Source: Leptolyngbya sp. SIO4C1 (GTDB lineage Bacteria > Cyanobacteriota > Cyanobacteriia > Phormidesmidales > Phormidesmidaceae). From it: 10,086 bases of DNA. The position numbers were made by a program, and so were the translations under genes. Shown here piece by piece: positions 1 to 6,435 of this stretch (positions are counted from its first letter, which is position 1; every line of letters starts with the position of its first letter). Location: assembly GCA_010671975.1 (NCBI GenBank), contig JAAHIA010000155.1, forward strand, positions 1 to 10,086. The letters are read 5' to 3'. The notes under the pieces are model-generated. The model ran no database searches, was not told the origin of the DNA, and saw only the letters and a program-made list of their open reading frames with translations.

Positions 1-1
1 T

Positions 2-547
2 GTAGAGCTAGCAAGGTCTGCTCTACAAGCTGCAGAAATTGCTCAAGAGATTCCTGGCGAAATGTCAGCTAGTGAATATTATTCAGTTGCGCTTGCTTTA
101 TTGTATAGCACTTCTTTAGATCGTGTACCTATGCTATTGGAGCAGGGTATTGAAAGAGCGGAGAATCCAAACGAACATACCGCGCTATTGAGACTCTACG
201 GTTCCTTCTTAATGAATTCAGGCGAGGTGAGTAAAGGTCGCTCAATGCTTGAAAAAGCATTAAGCGTTTGGGATAAGTATCCGAATACGGTCGAATATTA
301 TAGAAAGCAGACTAACGGTTATACTGAGCTTTTTTGGGCTCAGACGGAGTACGCGGTTAGGAATCTTGAAGCTACTAAAGAGCATTTGAGGAAAGCATCC
401 GAAATCGCAGATTCATTGCCTCAAGGTCCTGCAACAACGCAGTTCGCTGAGCAGCTAAATTATTTCAAATTACAAGTTGATCAGGGAAACCTTATGCTTC
501 CTGCAGCAATTCCTATTCCTGACAGTCCGGAACAAGATACTAGATGA
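2..547 (+). CDS. TPR-like helical repeat protein, 3' end of gene (partial)
   Basis: The reading frame is open from the left edge of the window, so the true start lies upstream; 181 residues are visible. The ATG at 62 is probably internal, because the residues before it (ARSALQAAEIAQEI) continue the same helical pattern. The protein looks all-helical. A stretch around YGSFLMNSGEVSKGRSMLEKAL (cut: 'LYGSFLMNSGEV', 'GRSMLEKAL') and one around 'ATKEHLRKASEIADSLP' have the small/large residue spacing of tetratricopeptide repeats. The C-terminus is Pro/Gln/Asp-rich and probably disordered. No catalytic motif or membrane segment is visible. TPR-like repeats usually act as protein-binding scaffolds, but no partner can be named. 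Base composition is visibly richer in A/T than the genes from 887 on, and no HIP1 octamer occurs here, which hints at a different origin. The repeat assignment is by eye; specific function unknown. Confidence 0.75.
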   Translation, partial: VELARSALQAAEIAQEIPGEMSASEYYSVALALLYSTSLDRVPMLLEQGIERAENPNEHTALLRLYGSFLMNSGEVSKGRSMLEKALSVWDKYPNTVEYYRKQTNGYTELFWAQTEYAVRNLEATKEHLRKASEIADSLPQGPATTQFAEQLNYFKLQVDQGNLMLPAAIPIPDSPEQDTR

Positions 548-698
548 TGGTGTGATTGATTGGCTTGGTAGCAGGTTGCTCTTTTACCACTATCAAACGA
601 GTCGAGGTTGTATGAGATGAGATCTGCTTAGCGGCTACTGTTGCAAGAGATTCAGTCTCTTCATAGAGATCTACAAGTGAAATTCCGACATTAAGATG
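548..698. other. Intergenic spacer with a short hairpin
   Basis: This non-coding stretch separates the TPR-like gene from the convergent small ORF. It contains one short inverted repeat, AAGAGA-TTCAG-TCTCTT at 645-661, 98 bp after the stop codon at 545-547. No T-run follows the stem, so it is not a convincing intrinsic terminator. Two AGATCT palindromes (near 619 and 667) flank the hairpin. I see nothing else of note. Confidence 0.4.
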
Positions 699-890
699 CT
701 AAGCGAGAGTCGCGATCGCACATCCCCATATTCCGACAGCAGTCACTGATGCTCGGCCGTCTTCACATAGTGCTCTACATAAATCCGATACTAGATCAAT
801 CATCAGATACTCATGGCGCGGCCCAGTCTCTTGCTCGCGCTCAAAATAAGCGGCGATGGCGTCTGTCTCTGTCTGCAGCTGAGCTGTCAT
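699..890 (-). CDS. Small hypothetical protein, translationally coupled to the HdeD-like gene
   Basis: A 63-residue ORF whose ATG (888-890) overlaps the TGA stop (887-889) of the upstream HdeD-like gene in the classic ATGA arrangement. That overlap is the main evidence that it is translated. The first half is charged and soluble-looking (TQLQTETDAIAAYFEREQE in character: Glu/Gln-rich helix). The second half (DLVSDLCRALCEDGRASVTAV, then VGIWGCAIATLA; three Cys in all) is more hydrophobic but too short for a sure membrane span. No domain is recognised. The last residues run through a HIP1 octamer at 712-719. It may be a genuine small protein co-expressed with the HdeD-like one, or the remnant of a longer gene. 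Confidence 0.45.
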   Translation of the reverse strand: MTAQLQTETDAIAAYFEREQETGPRHEYLMIDLVSDLCRALCEDGRASVTAVGIWGCAIATLA

Positions 891-1450
891 GATGCCTCAG
901 ACACCTGCGTCACCACCTTGCGCACCGCCAGCGAAAGCATCACCCGCGAGAGCCCGCTGGCAATAAAGCTGACCCCCACCAGCGTGCCAATCAGCCAGGG
1001 CGCATCCAGCGGCCAGCGCAGCCAGACGATAATGCCGAGCAGCAGCGTCAACACGGCATTAAACAAAACCCAACCCCAGTTTGAGAGCGATCGCACCTGA
1101 ATTGCCAAGATCAGCTCAACCAGCCCTTCCGCGACAAAAAACGTACCCAGCAGCAGCGTCAGCGTCAGCACGCCCTCCAGCGGATTGACCACCAGCAGCA
1201 CGCCCGCGCCCAGGTACAGCACAGCCAAAATCAGCTTTACCCAAAAGCTGCCTTCCTCTCGCGTCTGCGCCGCATAGATAAATTTCAAAATACTATTGCC
1301 AATCAGCAGCCAGCCAATCCAAATCGTAAAGGCGAGCGATGTCGTCAACGGCAGGCTGATGGCCGCAATGCCTAAAAGCATCATCAGCGCGCCTAAAATG
1401 ATCGACCATCGGGTGGCGCTTTTGACAGCTTGAGCAGGGCTTTGGGTCAT
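887..1450 (-). CDS. HdeD family (DUF308) integral membrane protein
   Basis: A 187-residue, very hydrophobic protein with about six predicted transmembrane helices (roughly residues 15-35, 40-60, 72-90, 95-117, 124-145, 150-175). Charged residues are confined to short loops, e.g. QTREEG at 62-67. Hallmarks of the HdeD/DUF308 family are the repeated Gly-rich helix pairs, the 'GVLLVVNPLEGVLTL' segment (residues 83-97) and 'FFVAEGLVELILAIQVR'. Length fits the family (about 180-190 residues). HdeD contributes to acid resistance in Escherichia coli, but members elsewhere, including many cyanobacterial ones, have no proven role, so only a membrane stress-related role can be suggested. The start is ATG at 1448-1450; no strong Shine-Dalgarno is seen upstream. 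A small ORF overlaps its stop by four bases and is probably co-translated. Confidence 0.88.
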   Translation of the reverse strand: MTQSPAQAVKSATRWSIILGALMMLLGIAAISLPLTTSLAFTIWIGWLLIGNSILKFIYAAQTREEGSFWVKLILAVLYLGAGVLLVVNPLEGVLTLTLLLGTFFVAEGLVELILAIQVRSLSNWGWVLFNAVLTLLLGIIVWLRWPLDAPWLIGTLVGVSFIASGLSRVMLSLAVRKVVTQVSEAS

Positions 1451-1601
1451 GATGAGATGCGGGTGGGCTTCTATAAAAATGGTAGCGCTCTAGCTGCGGA
1501 TGAGTGGATGGGTAGAGATTCTTATCGTCTTTTCAGAATCAGGTCAGGTGCGGCTCAGGCACAGCTTTAATAATCAACCTGTGTGCTCGCAACCGTTGAC
1601 T

Positions 1602-2291
1602 ATGACCTTATGCAAAGCGGCTCTAATACAAAAACCAATTTTTCTTTGGGCGCTGCCGATCGCTGGGGCCATCGGTCTGGGCGTCTGGCTACAGAATTTG
1701 GGCTGGCTGAGTCCGGCGGGGCTGCGCGATGCAATGCAGCAGGCCGGTGAGTGGGGGCCGCCAATCTATATTGTGATCATTGCGCTGTCGGTGGTGGTGA
1801 GTCAGATTCCGGGCGCACCGCTAGCAGTGGTCGCCGGGGCGATCTGGGACCCGCTGCTGGCTGGGATATACACGGTGATTGGCGGCTTTGGCGGCGCGCT
1901 GATTGCCTACAGCTTGGGGAAGGCGATGGGCCAGTCCATCGTCAAGGCAATCACGGGTAGGTCGCTGCGGTTCTCAACTGAGCGAGGCGAAACGTATTTG
2001 GGCTGGCTAATTTTTGCGACGCGGCTGCTGCCGGTCTTTTCATTTGATTTGATCAGCTACGGGGCGGGCATCACCGGGCTATCTCTGCCCGTCTATGCGA
2101 GCGCCACGTTTCTGGGCATGATTCCATCCACGCTACTGCTGACGTACCTGGGCAGCAGCTTTCAGCTCAGCGGCGCTGCGATGCTGGGCATTCTGGCTGG
2201 ATTTGGGCTGCTGTTTGTCGGGCTGCCGCTGCTGGCGCATCGCCATAACTGGCTGAATCTGCACGAGCTGGTGCAGCTAGAGGCAGATTAA
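1602..2291 (+). CDS. TVP38/TMEM64 family membrane protein (VTT/DedA superfamily)
   Basis: A 229-residue polytopic membrane protein if started at ATG 1602. The frame is open back to an ATG at 1500, but the extra 34 residues are polar and unlike the family, while the 1602 start leads directly into the first hydrophobic helix and gives the usual family length. Family features are visible: a Pro/Gly re-entrant-like segment SQIPGAPLAVVAGAIW (residues about 67-82), a Gly-rich segment GGFGGALIAYSLGKAMG (about 94-110), and FATRLLPVFSFDLISYGAG (about 138-156), matching the R-x-x-P and D-x-x-S-Y-x-A-G signature. VTT/DedA-superfamily members are implicated in lipid scrambling or lipid-carrier transport and membrane homeostasis; the substrate of this member is unknown. 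It is transcribed away from the HdeD-like gene, and a MITE lies 22 bp past its stop. Confidence 0.85.
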   Translation: MTLCKAALIQKPIFLWALPIAGAIGLGVWLQNLGWLSPAGLRDAMQQAGEWGPPIYIVIIALSVVVSQIPGAPLAVVAGAIWDPLLAGIYTVIGGFGGALIAYSLGKAMGQSIVKAITGRSLRFSTERGETYLGWLIFATRLLPVFSFDLISYGAGITGLSLPVYASATFLGMIPSTLLLTYLGSSFQLSGAAMLGILAGFGLLFVGLPLLAHRHNWLNLHELVQLEAD

Positions 2292-2312
2292 TCGCGCTGC
2301 GATCTTATTCCT

Positions 2313-2450
2313 GACAGGACTTACGAAAGCGGACTATTCTATATCCATTTTTTTGATCCCCCGACCTCCGGCCACCCCCTTATCAAGGGGGCTGGGGGGG
2401 ATCCTCTACGCTATATCTGGCGTAATAAGGGTCTGTGCGTAAGTCCTGTC
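2313..2450. mobile_element. MITE-like element with 13-bp terminal inverted repeats and nested G/C-rich hairpins
   Basis: The ends are GACAGGACTTACG (2313-2325) and its exact reverse complement (2438-2450). The interior holds a second symmetric layer, GATCCCCC (2355-2362) against GGGGGATC (2396-2403), and a third, CCCCCTT-ATC-AAGGGGG (2375-2391). The 138 bp are non-coding. Terminal inverted repeats on a short non-coding body are the definition of a miniature inverted-repeat element. Short repeats with 'aggacttacg' ends and 'gatcccccc' cores are, to my recollection, common in cyanobacterial genomes. I see no clear target-site duplication: the flanks are ttattcct on the left and tacctact on the right. 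It lies between two convergent genes, 22 bp after one stop and 3 bp after the other, where its hairpins could help end transcription from both sides. No transposase is present, so any movement would need one supplied in trans. Confidence 0.75.
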
Positions 2451-2453
2451 TAC

Positions 2454-3260
2454 CTACTCCCCTTCTGACGACTCTACTTCTGCCTGCTCCGTTTCTGCCG
2501 CCACCGCTTCTACCGCGAGCCCGAGTGACGATGCCACCTGCTCAGGACTCAGACCTAGGGTCAAGAGCTTGGCGATCGCTGCCTGCTGCACGGCTTCGGC
2601 TTTCTCTGCTCGCTGCTGCGCCTGCTCAGCTTTCTCTGCGGCCCACGGCAGCAGCTCCCCCTCTGGCGTCCACCAGCGGAGCCAGCTGCCGGTGCGCTTT
2701 TCGCGTGTACCAGACCAGATGCCTAGGTACAAATTTAACGGCGCTAGCCAGTAGCGACCGGCTTCGTTAGCAGCGGCCAGCTGATATTGGCCAGCGTCAT
2801 CTAGCTGATACAGCTCAAGCGTATCGCTGGCAGGGTCAAAGATGACGTAGTGGGGCACCTGCAAAATCTGCTCGTAAAAGAACCACTTGCCAGGCGGGTA
2901 GGTTGGCTTCACGGAATATTCGCCGCCGGCGGTTTCAGAGAGAAATTCCATCACAATGACGGGAAGGTCACCCTGCAGCTTAGGGGTATAGCTGCGCTCA
3001 ACCAGATCGCGGCTCACAGAAATAGCTGGAATGAAGCACCAGTCGGGCGCTTTGACGACTATCTTTTGGTTGACGGTGGCGCAGATAGCGTAGTTCGTGG
3101 TGGTTAGCGATCGCTCGGGTAGTCGGTCGGCTAGCGCCAGGCTGTCGGTGAGCGCTGCGGCTAGCTGCGGTTGCGTAATGTTGTCCACAGGGTCATCAGG
3201 CAGTTTGAAGTCGTCGGGCAGCTTTTCCCAGGTGACGGTGAGCGTAGGGGTTGCTATCAT
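2454..3260 (-). CDS. Uma2 family endonuclease-like protein (DUF820) with coiled-coil tail
   Basis: A 268-residue protein. The core (about residues 55-180) matches the Uma2/DUF820 group of the PD-(D/E)XK nuclease superfamily: APDWCFIP with Asp73, VIVMEFLSET with Glu105, and PGKWFFYEQILQVPHYVIFDP with Lys125 and the conserved 'VPxYVIFDP' end. Asp73, Glu105 and Lys125 are the likely metal and catalytic residues by family analogy. After the core comes a W-rich linker (GSWLRWWTPEGELLPW), then an Ala/Glu/Gln-rich coiled coil (about 206-232), and a region like a short helical motif (LGLSPEQVASSLGLAVEAV) ending in an acidic tail. Uma2 genes are present in many copies in cyanobacteria; their biological role is not established. 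Start ATG 3258-3260, weak ribosome site. The stop codon lies 3 bp from the MITE. Confidence 0.85.
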   Translation of the reverse strand: MIATPTLTVTWEKLPDDFKLPDDPVDNITQPQLAAALTDSLALADRLPERSLTTTNYAICATVNQKIVVKAPDWCFIPAISVSRDLVERSYTPKLQGDLPVIVMEFLSETAGGEYSVKPTYPPGKWFFYEQILQVPHYVIFDPASDTLELYQLDDAGQYQLAAANEAGRYWLAPLNLYLGIWSGTREKRTGSWLRWWTPEGELLPWAAEKAEQAQQRAEKAEAVQQAAIAKLLTLGLSPEQVASSLGLAVEAVAAETEQAEVESSEGE

Positions 3261-3347
3261 AGCCGGCTTGAGCGAGACGCTGTTTCATTTTAGCTCTGCT
3301 AGCTTCTCGGCTTATTCTCGATCGGCTGTCAGGCTAAGGCTGATGCC

Positions 3348-3351
3348 AAGG
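3348..3351 (+). promoter_or_regulatory. Ribosome binding site for the 3360 gene
   Basis: AAGG lies eight bases before the ATG at 3360. This is good spacing for a Shine-Dalgarno and supports this start over later in-frame ATG codons. Confidence 0.45.
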
Positions 3352-3359
3352 TCACAACA

Positions 3360-4094
3360 ATGCAGCTAGAATTTGTGCCGCTGCTGGCGCGACAGCGTGA
3401 ACTCTATGCCCTACCGCGCGGGCCGGCGCGCTTTCAGGCGTATTTGGCGCTGATGACGGGCGATCGCAGCGACATTGAGCTAGCGCCGCTAGTATTTATC
3501 AACCCCATGGCGAAACCGCACGTGGCGGCCTATCTAGAGCAGCTGTCAGCGCTAGAGGCAGAGGCTATTGCAGCACAGGCGATGGCGGCGGCAGCCGGTC
3601 AGCTAGCGGCGGTGCCAGGGCGCTATCGCGTCGGGGTTGCGATCGCAGACGATCTGCTGGGCGGCTGGACCAATCGGTTTACTACCGACTTCAGGCTGCG
3701 ATTTGATCTGCAGGCGATCTATCAGCGCGGCTGGCTGCCGGTCGTGCTGTGGGTGAGCGAGGTACCCTCAGCGCAGCAGGTTTATAAGGCTGTGCAAATG
3801 GCGATCTATCGGGCCGCCTACGTGGCGCGGTATGGTCAGGCCAGAACGCTCGCAGAAATGATTGCCCAGGAGGGCTATGCCCTGCAGCGAGCGGGCTACC
3901 ACGAGCCCCGGCTAACGGCTGAGGATTTGGCCTATACGCGCGCAGTGATCGGGCCTTTGCAAGCCGCCACCGACCAGCCCACGCAGATAGCCTGTTTGTA
4001 CGGTGATACAGCGGCGCGAGCGTTAGGATATCCGCTGCAGGGTCTGAGCGATTGGGCTGGGTTGGCGTTAGCGCTAGCTGAGGCTAAACGGTGA
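3360..4094 (+). CDS. Conserved hypothetical protein (GGWTNR motif), 244 residues
   Basis: I do not recognise a named family. The protein is soluble-looking, with no signal peptide or membrane span, and rich in Ala and Leu. Conspicuous segments are GDRSDIELAPLVFINPM (about residues 34-50), a helical AYLEQLSALEAEAIAAQAM stretch (57-75), VGVAIADDLLGGWTNRFTTD (91-110), and GWLPVVLWVSEVP (124-136), which looks like a buried beta strand followed by a turn. The strongly patterned DDLLGGWTNR block is the sort of sequence that sits in an active or binding site, but that is inference. The ATG at 3360 is supported by AAGG at 3348-3351, 8 nt upstream. Two HIP1 octamers lie inside (3460, 3639). Its 3' end overlaps the convergent cysteine desulfurase gene by 11 bp. 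Confidence 0.75.
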   Translation: MQLEFVPLLARQRELYALPRGPARFQAYLALMTGDRSDIELAPLVFINPMAKPHVAAYLEQLSALEAEAIAAQAMAAAAGQLAAVPGRYRVGVAIADDLLGGWTNRFTTDFRLRFDLQAIYQRGWLPVVLWVSEVPSAQQVYKAVQMAIYRAAYVARYGQARTLAEMIAQEGYALQRAGYHEPRLTAEDLAYTRAVIGPLQAATDQPTQIACLYGDTAARALGYPLQGLSDWAGLALALAEAKR

Positions 4095-5244
4095 TCTGCC
4101 GCAGCGATCGCACCGTTTCGATGACGGCGTTCGCCACGCGGTCAATCTCTTCTGCCGTATTAAAGCGCCCGATTCCGAACCGTAGCGAAGCATAGGCCAG
4201 CGACTCAGACCGACCTAGCGCACTCAGCACGTGGGAGGGCGTCGTTTTTTCTGAGCTGCAGGCCGAGCCGGACGACAGAGCAACCACCGACCGCAGCCCA
4301 AGCAGCAGCGCTTGCCCGTCCACCTGCTCGAAGCTGACATTGAGGTTGCCAGGCAGCCGCTGAGTGAGGTGCCCGTTGAGATAGACCTGCGGCAGCTGGC
4401 TGAGCTGCTGCCAAAGTCGCTGTCGCAGCTGGCTCAGCCGCTTAGCTTCGGGCTCCATCAGCGCTAGCCCTAGCTCAACGGCTTTGGCAAAGCCAACAAT
4501 CTGCGGCGTGTACAGCGTGCCCGATCGCAGCCCGCGCTCCTGACCGCCGCCGTGGAGCTGTGCGGCTAGCTGTACCCGAGGCTGACGGCGACGCACATAG
4601 AGCGCACCAATGCCCTTTGGGCCGTACAGCTTATGAGCCGTCATCGACATCAGATGAACGTTCGCAGCCCGAACATCTAGCGGTATTTTGCCTAGGGCCT
4701 GAGCCGCATCGGTATGAAACACAATCTCGCGGGCCTGGCACAGCGCCCCAATGTCAGCCAGCGGCTGCAAGACGCCAATTTCGTTATTGGCTGCCATGAC
4801 AGAAACTAGAACCGTCTCAGGTCGAATCGCGCTTTCTAACTCATTTAGATCAATCAGGCCGTCTGGCTGCACCGGCAGATAGGTCACCTCAAAGCCAAGC
4901 GACTCTAAATACTGGCAGGGGTCGAGCACGGCCCGGTGCTCTGTCTGCACAGTGACTATGTGATTGCCGTGGGCAAAATAAGCTTCAGCCACACCTTTGA
5001 TGGCGAGGTTATTAGCCTCGGTCGCACCGCTGGTGAAGATGATTTCTTCAGGGCTAGCGTTGATGGCAGCCGCCAGCGTTTCACGTGCCTGCTTAACAGC
5101 GGCGGCGGCTTCCCAGCCGTAGGCATGGGTGAGGCTGCTGGGGTTGCCAAAATGCTGCGTAAAAAAGGGCAGCATAGCGTCCAACACGCGCGGCTCAACC
5201 GGCGTCGTGGCGTGAGCGTCTAGATAAATTAACTCTTGGTTCAA
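4084..5244 (-). CDS. Cysteine desulfurase, IscS/NifS type
   Basis: This 386-residue PLP enzyme converts L-cysteine to L-alanine and passes the sulfur as a persulfide to Fe-S cluster assembly and thiolation pathways. All key residues are visible: His103 stacking on PLP (TEHRAVLDP), Asp179 and Gln182 (HTDAAQALGK), Lys205 forming the Schiff base (MTAHKLYGPKG), the substrate-binding HGGGQERGLRSGT (231-243), and the persulfide-forming Cys329 in SSGSACSSEKTTPSHVL. The loop and numbering fit class I (IscS/NifS) rather than the SufS class. The start is TTG at 5242-5244: the family N-terminus (IYLDAHATTP) begins six codons on, the next Met is residue 24, and no upstream in-frame ATG or GTG precedes the stop at 5311-5313. 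No iscU, iscR or nif gene is adjacent; cyanobacteria often carry several unlinked copies, so the paralogue is left open. Confidence 0.95.
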   Translation of the reverse strand: MNQELIYLDAHATTPVEPRVLDAMLPFFTQHFGNPSSLTHAYGWEAAAAVKQARETLAAAINASPEEIIFTSGATEANNLAIKGVAEAYFAHGNHIVTVQTEHRAVLDPCQYLESLGFEVTYLPVQPDGLIDLNELESAIRPETVLVSVMAANNEIGVLQPLADIGALCQAREIVFHTDAAQALGKIPLDVRAANVHLMSMTAHKLYGPKGIGALYVRRRQPRVQLAAQLHGGGQERGLRSGTLYTPQIVGFAKAVELGLALMEPEAKRLSQLRQRLWQQLSQLPQVYLNGHLTQRLPGNLNVSFEQVDGQALLLGLRSVVALSSGSACSSEKTTPSHVLSALGRSESLAYASLRFGIGRFNTAEEIDRVANAVIETVRSLRQITV

Positions 5245-5329
5245 ACCTAGCGTTCCATAGCAGCTGATCAGATCATAGATCTTTCGACGCCGCGTCTCTG
5301 GGGTGCCCGCTTATCTAAGCGCGTTTGCG

Positions 5330-5722
5330 CTAGCTGTCGCGCTCTGTCGGAGGATGCTCTAGCTCGATGAAATTGCCCAACAGGCCTATGGTTCGATAGG
5401 ACCCGGCTGGCATTTCCATCTGATAGAGGCTGAAGATAACTAGATTTTGGCGTTCCGTATTAGATTCGACAAATTCTTTTATTTCTGATGCCTTCAGGCT
5501 TTTAATGCTCTTAATGCCGTTTTCGCAGAGGGTGCTGAGCCCTTCACCTACTTTACCGAGCCATTCGGAGGCTGACTCTTTTAAGCAAACTGCGTCCTGC
5601 GTTTCATCGAGCAGCATATTTGTTCGATAGTTGATATATTGGCCACTGCCAGGGTTGGTGAAAATCATCACCCCGCCCAGCACAGTCAGCGCAATCATGC
5701 CCGAAGAGAGATACTTGCCCAT
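5330..5722 (-). CDS. DUF4359 family protein, predicted exported or membrane-anchored
   Basis: A 130-residue protein with one N-terminal hydrophobic helix (about residues 7-21) after a single Lys, fitting a signal peptide or membrane anchor. It continues into FTNPGSGQYINYRTNMLL (21-38). That F-T-N-P-x(4)-Y-x-x-Y pattern, two cysteines (46 and 66), and the later NTERQNLVIFSLYQMEMP (88-105) with a closing GLLGNFIEL are the features I associate with the cyanobacterial family DUF4359, whose function is unknown. The two cysteines could form a disulfide outside the cytoplasm. ATG 5720-5722 is preceded by AAGG (5730-5733) at a seven-base spacing. It reads in the same direction as the cysteine desulfurase gene 85 bp downstream, so co-transcription is possible but unproven. 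Confidence 0.82.
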   Translation of the reverse strand: MGKYLSSGMIALTVLGGVMIFTNPGSGQYINYRTNMLLDETQDAVCLKESASEWLGKVGEGLSTLCENGIKSIKSLKASEIKEFVESNTERQNLVIFSLYQMEMPAGSYRTIGLLGNFIELEHPPTERDS

Positions 5723-5729
5723 AGAATCA

Positions 5730-5733
5730 CCTT
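5730..5733 (-). promoter_or_regulatory. Ribosome binding site of the DUF4359 gene
   Basis: On the minus strand AAGG (part of TAAGGTGAT) stands seven bases before the ATG at 5722. It is one of the clearest Shine-Dalgarno sites in the window and fixes this start. Confidence 0.55.
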
Positions 5734-5829
5734 AATCAGATGCCGTGGATGGATTCTTGGCAATATCTACAGCAGATGTGCTTTTAATTACAGAAAATCT
5801 TTAGAAAAAGTAGCGTCCTAGGCGCTGTT

Positions 5830-5851
5830 AGAGGTTTTGTAAATGTTTTGA
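5830..5851 (+). promoter_or_regulatory. Ribosome site and two-codon overlapping ORF before the TTG start
   Basis: AGAGG at 5830-5834 is followed after 8 nt by ATG TTT TGA (5843-5851). The Shine-Dalgarno is spaced ideally for this ATG and less well (13 nt) for the TTG at 5848, which overlaps the TGA stop. Ribosomes may start at ATG, stop two codons later and restart at TTG, or start directly at TTG. The arrangement is seen directly; its use is inference. Confidence 0.3.
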
Positions 5852-6435
5852 ATACGCCCTCTCATATCATTCTCAATCTCGCGATTTTGGGTCGTCGATC
5901 GCAGCCGCAGTGGAATCCGCACATTGCGCTAGGGGCGTTCATACCAGACGCAGCCATGTTTGTGTTCTACGGCTGGACTAGAGTCATTAGAGATTTGCCA
6001 GAGCGACAGATCTGGGGCACGCTCTACTACGACCCAACCTGGCAGACGATTTTTGATCTGTGGAACTCGATTCCGCTCGCGCTGCTGGGCGTTGCCACCG
6101 GCCTGTGGCTCAGACGACGCCGTCAGACTCAAATGCTAGGCAGCGCGATCGCGCTGTGCTGCGCCAGCATCATTTTGCACTGCTTAGAAGATTTACCCAC
6201 CCATCGCGAAGATGCCCATCGCCATTTTTGGCCGCTGAGCAATTTTCGGTTTGAGAGCCCGATCTCTTACTGGGATCCAAACCACTATGGCGATATCTTT
6301 GCACCCATTGAGCTGGCCATTGTTTTGCTGTCGAGCCTCTATGTTTTTCGACTAGTGCGATCGCGCTGGGGCCGGGGGCTCCTTATTGCCGTCAATATCT
6401 TCCTATGCCTGGGCTACCTGGGCTTCTACTTTTAG
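5848..6435 (+). CDS. Membrane-bound metal-dependent hydrolase-like protein, TTG start
   Basis: A 195-residue protein beginning MNTPSHIILNLAILGRR, a typical N-terminus for a family of small membrane proteins often loosely annotated 'cobalamin biosynthesis protein CobQ' and resembling YdjM/DUF457 membrane hydrolases. Conserved potential metal ligands are His6, His25, Asp34 (GAFIPD), His111, Asp115, His119, Asp122, His124 and His126 in HCLEDLPTHREDAHRHF, followed by RFESPISYWDPNHYG (134-148). Hydrophobic helices lie at about 75-90, 97-112, 152-170 and 176-195. The His/Asp array suggests a zinc-type active site at the membrane face; no substrate is known, and the CobQ label is not supported by the sequence. 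The TTG start is chosen because the conserved MNTPxH begins exactly there. A two-codon ATG ORF (5843-5851) overlaps it. Confidence 0.8.
   Translation: MNTPSHIILNLAILGRRSQPQWNPHIALGAFIPDAAMFVFYGWTRVIRDLPERQIWGTLYYDPTWQTIFDLWNSIPLALLGVATGLWLRRRRQTQMLGSAIALCCASIILHCLEDLPTHREDAHRHFWPLSNFRFESPISYWDPNHYGDIFAPIELAIVLLSSLYVFRLVRSRWGRGLLIAVNIFLCLGYLGFYF

Noticed and set aside
645..661. Hairpin AAGAGA/TCTCTT as terminator of the TPR-like gene
   Set aside because: The stem is only 6 bp, A/T-rich, and has no following T-run.
813..1100. Plus-strand 95-codon frame opposite the HdeD-like gene
   Set aside because: Antisense shadow with no protein-like pattern and no ribosome site.
1500..1601. Longer start of the TVP38/TMEM64-family gene at ATG 1500
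   Set aside because: The 34 added residues are polar, unlike the family's N-terminus, and the ATG at 1602 gives normal family length.
1596..1627. TTGACT ... TCTAAT as a promoter
   Set aside because: The spacer is 20 bp and the -10 would fall inside the coding sequence.
5306..5325. GCTTA-TC-TAAGC and GCGC-GTTT-GCGC small palindromes as a terminator between the DUF4359 and cysteine desulfurase genes
   Set aside because: The stems are 4-5 bp with very short loops and no T-run on either strand.
5639..5821. Plus-strand 60-codon frame opposite the DUF4359 start
   Set aside because: It overlaps the signal-peptide region of a convincing gene and has no family character.
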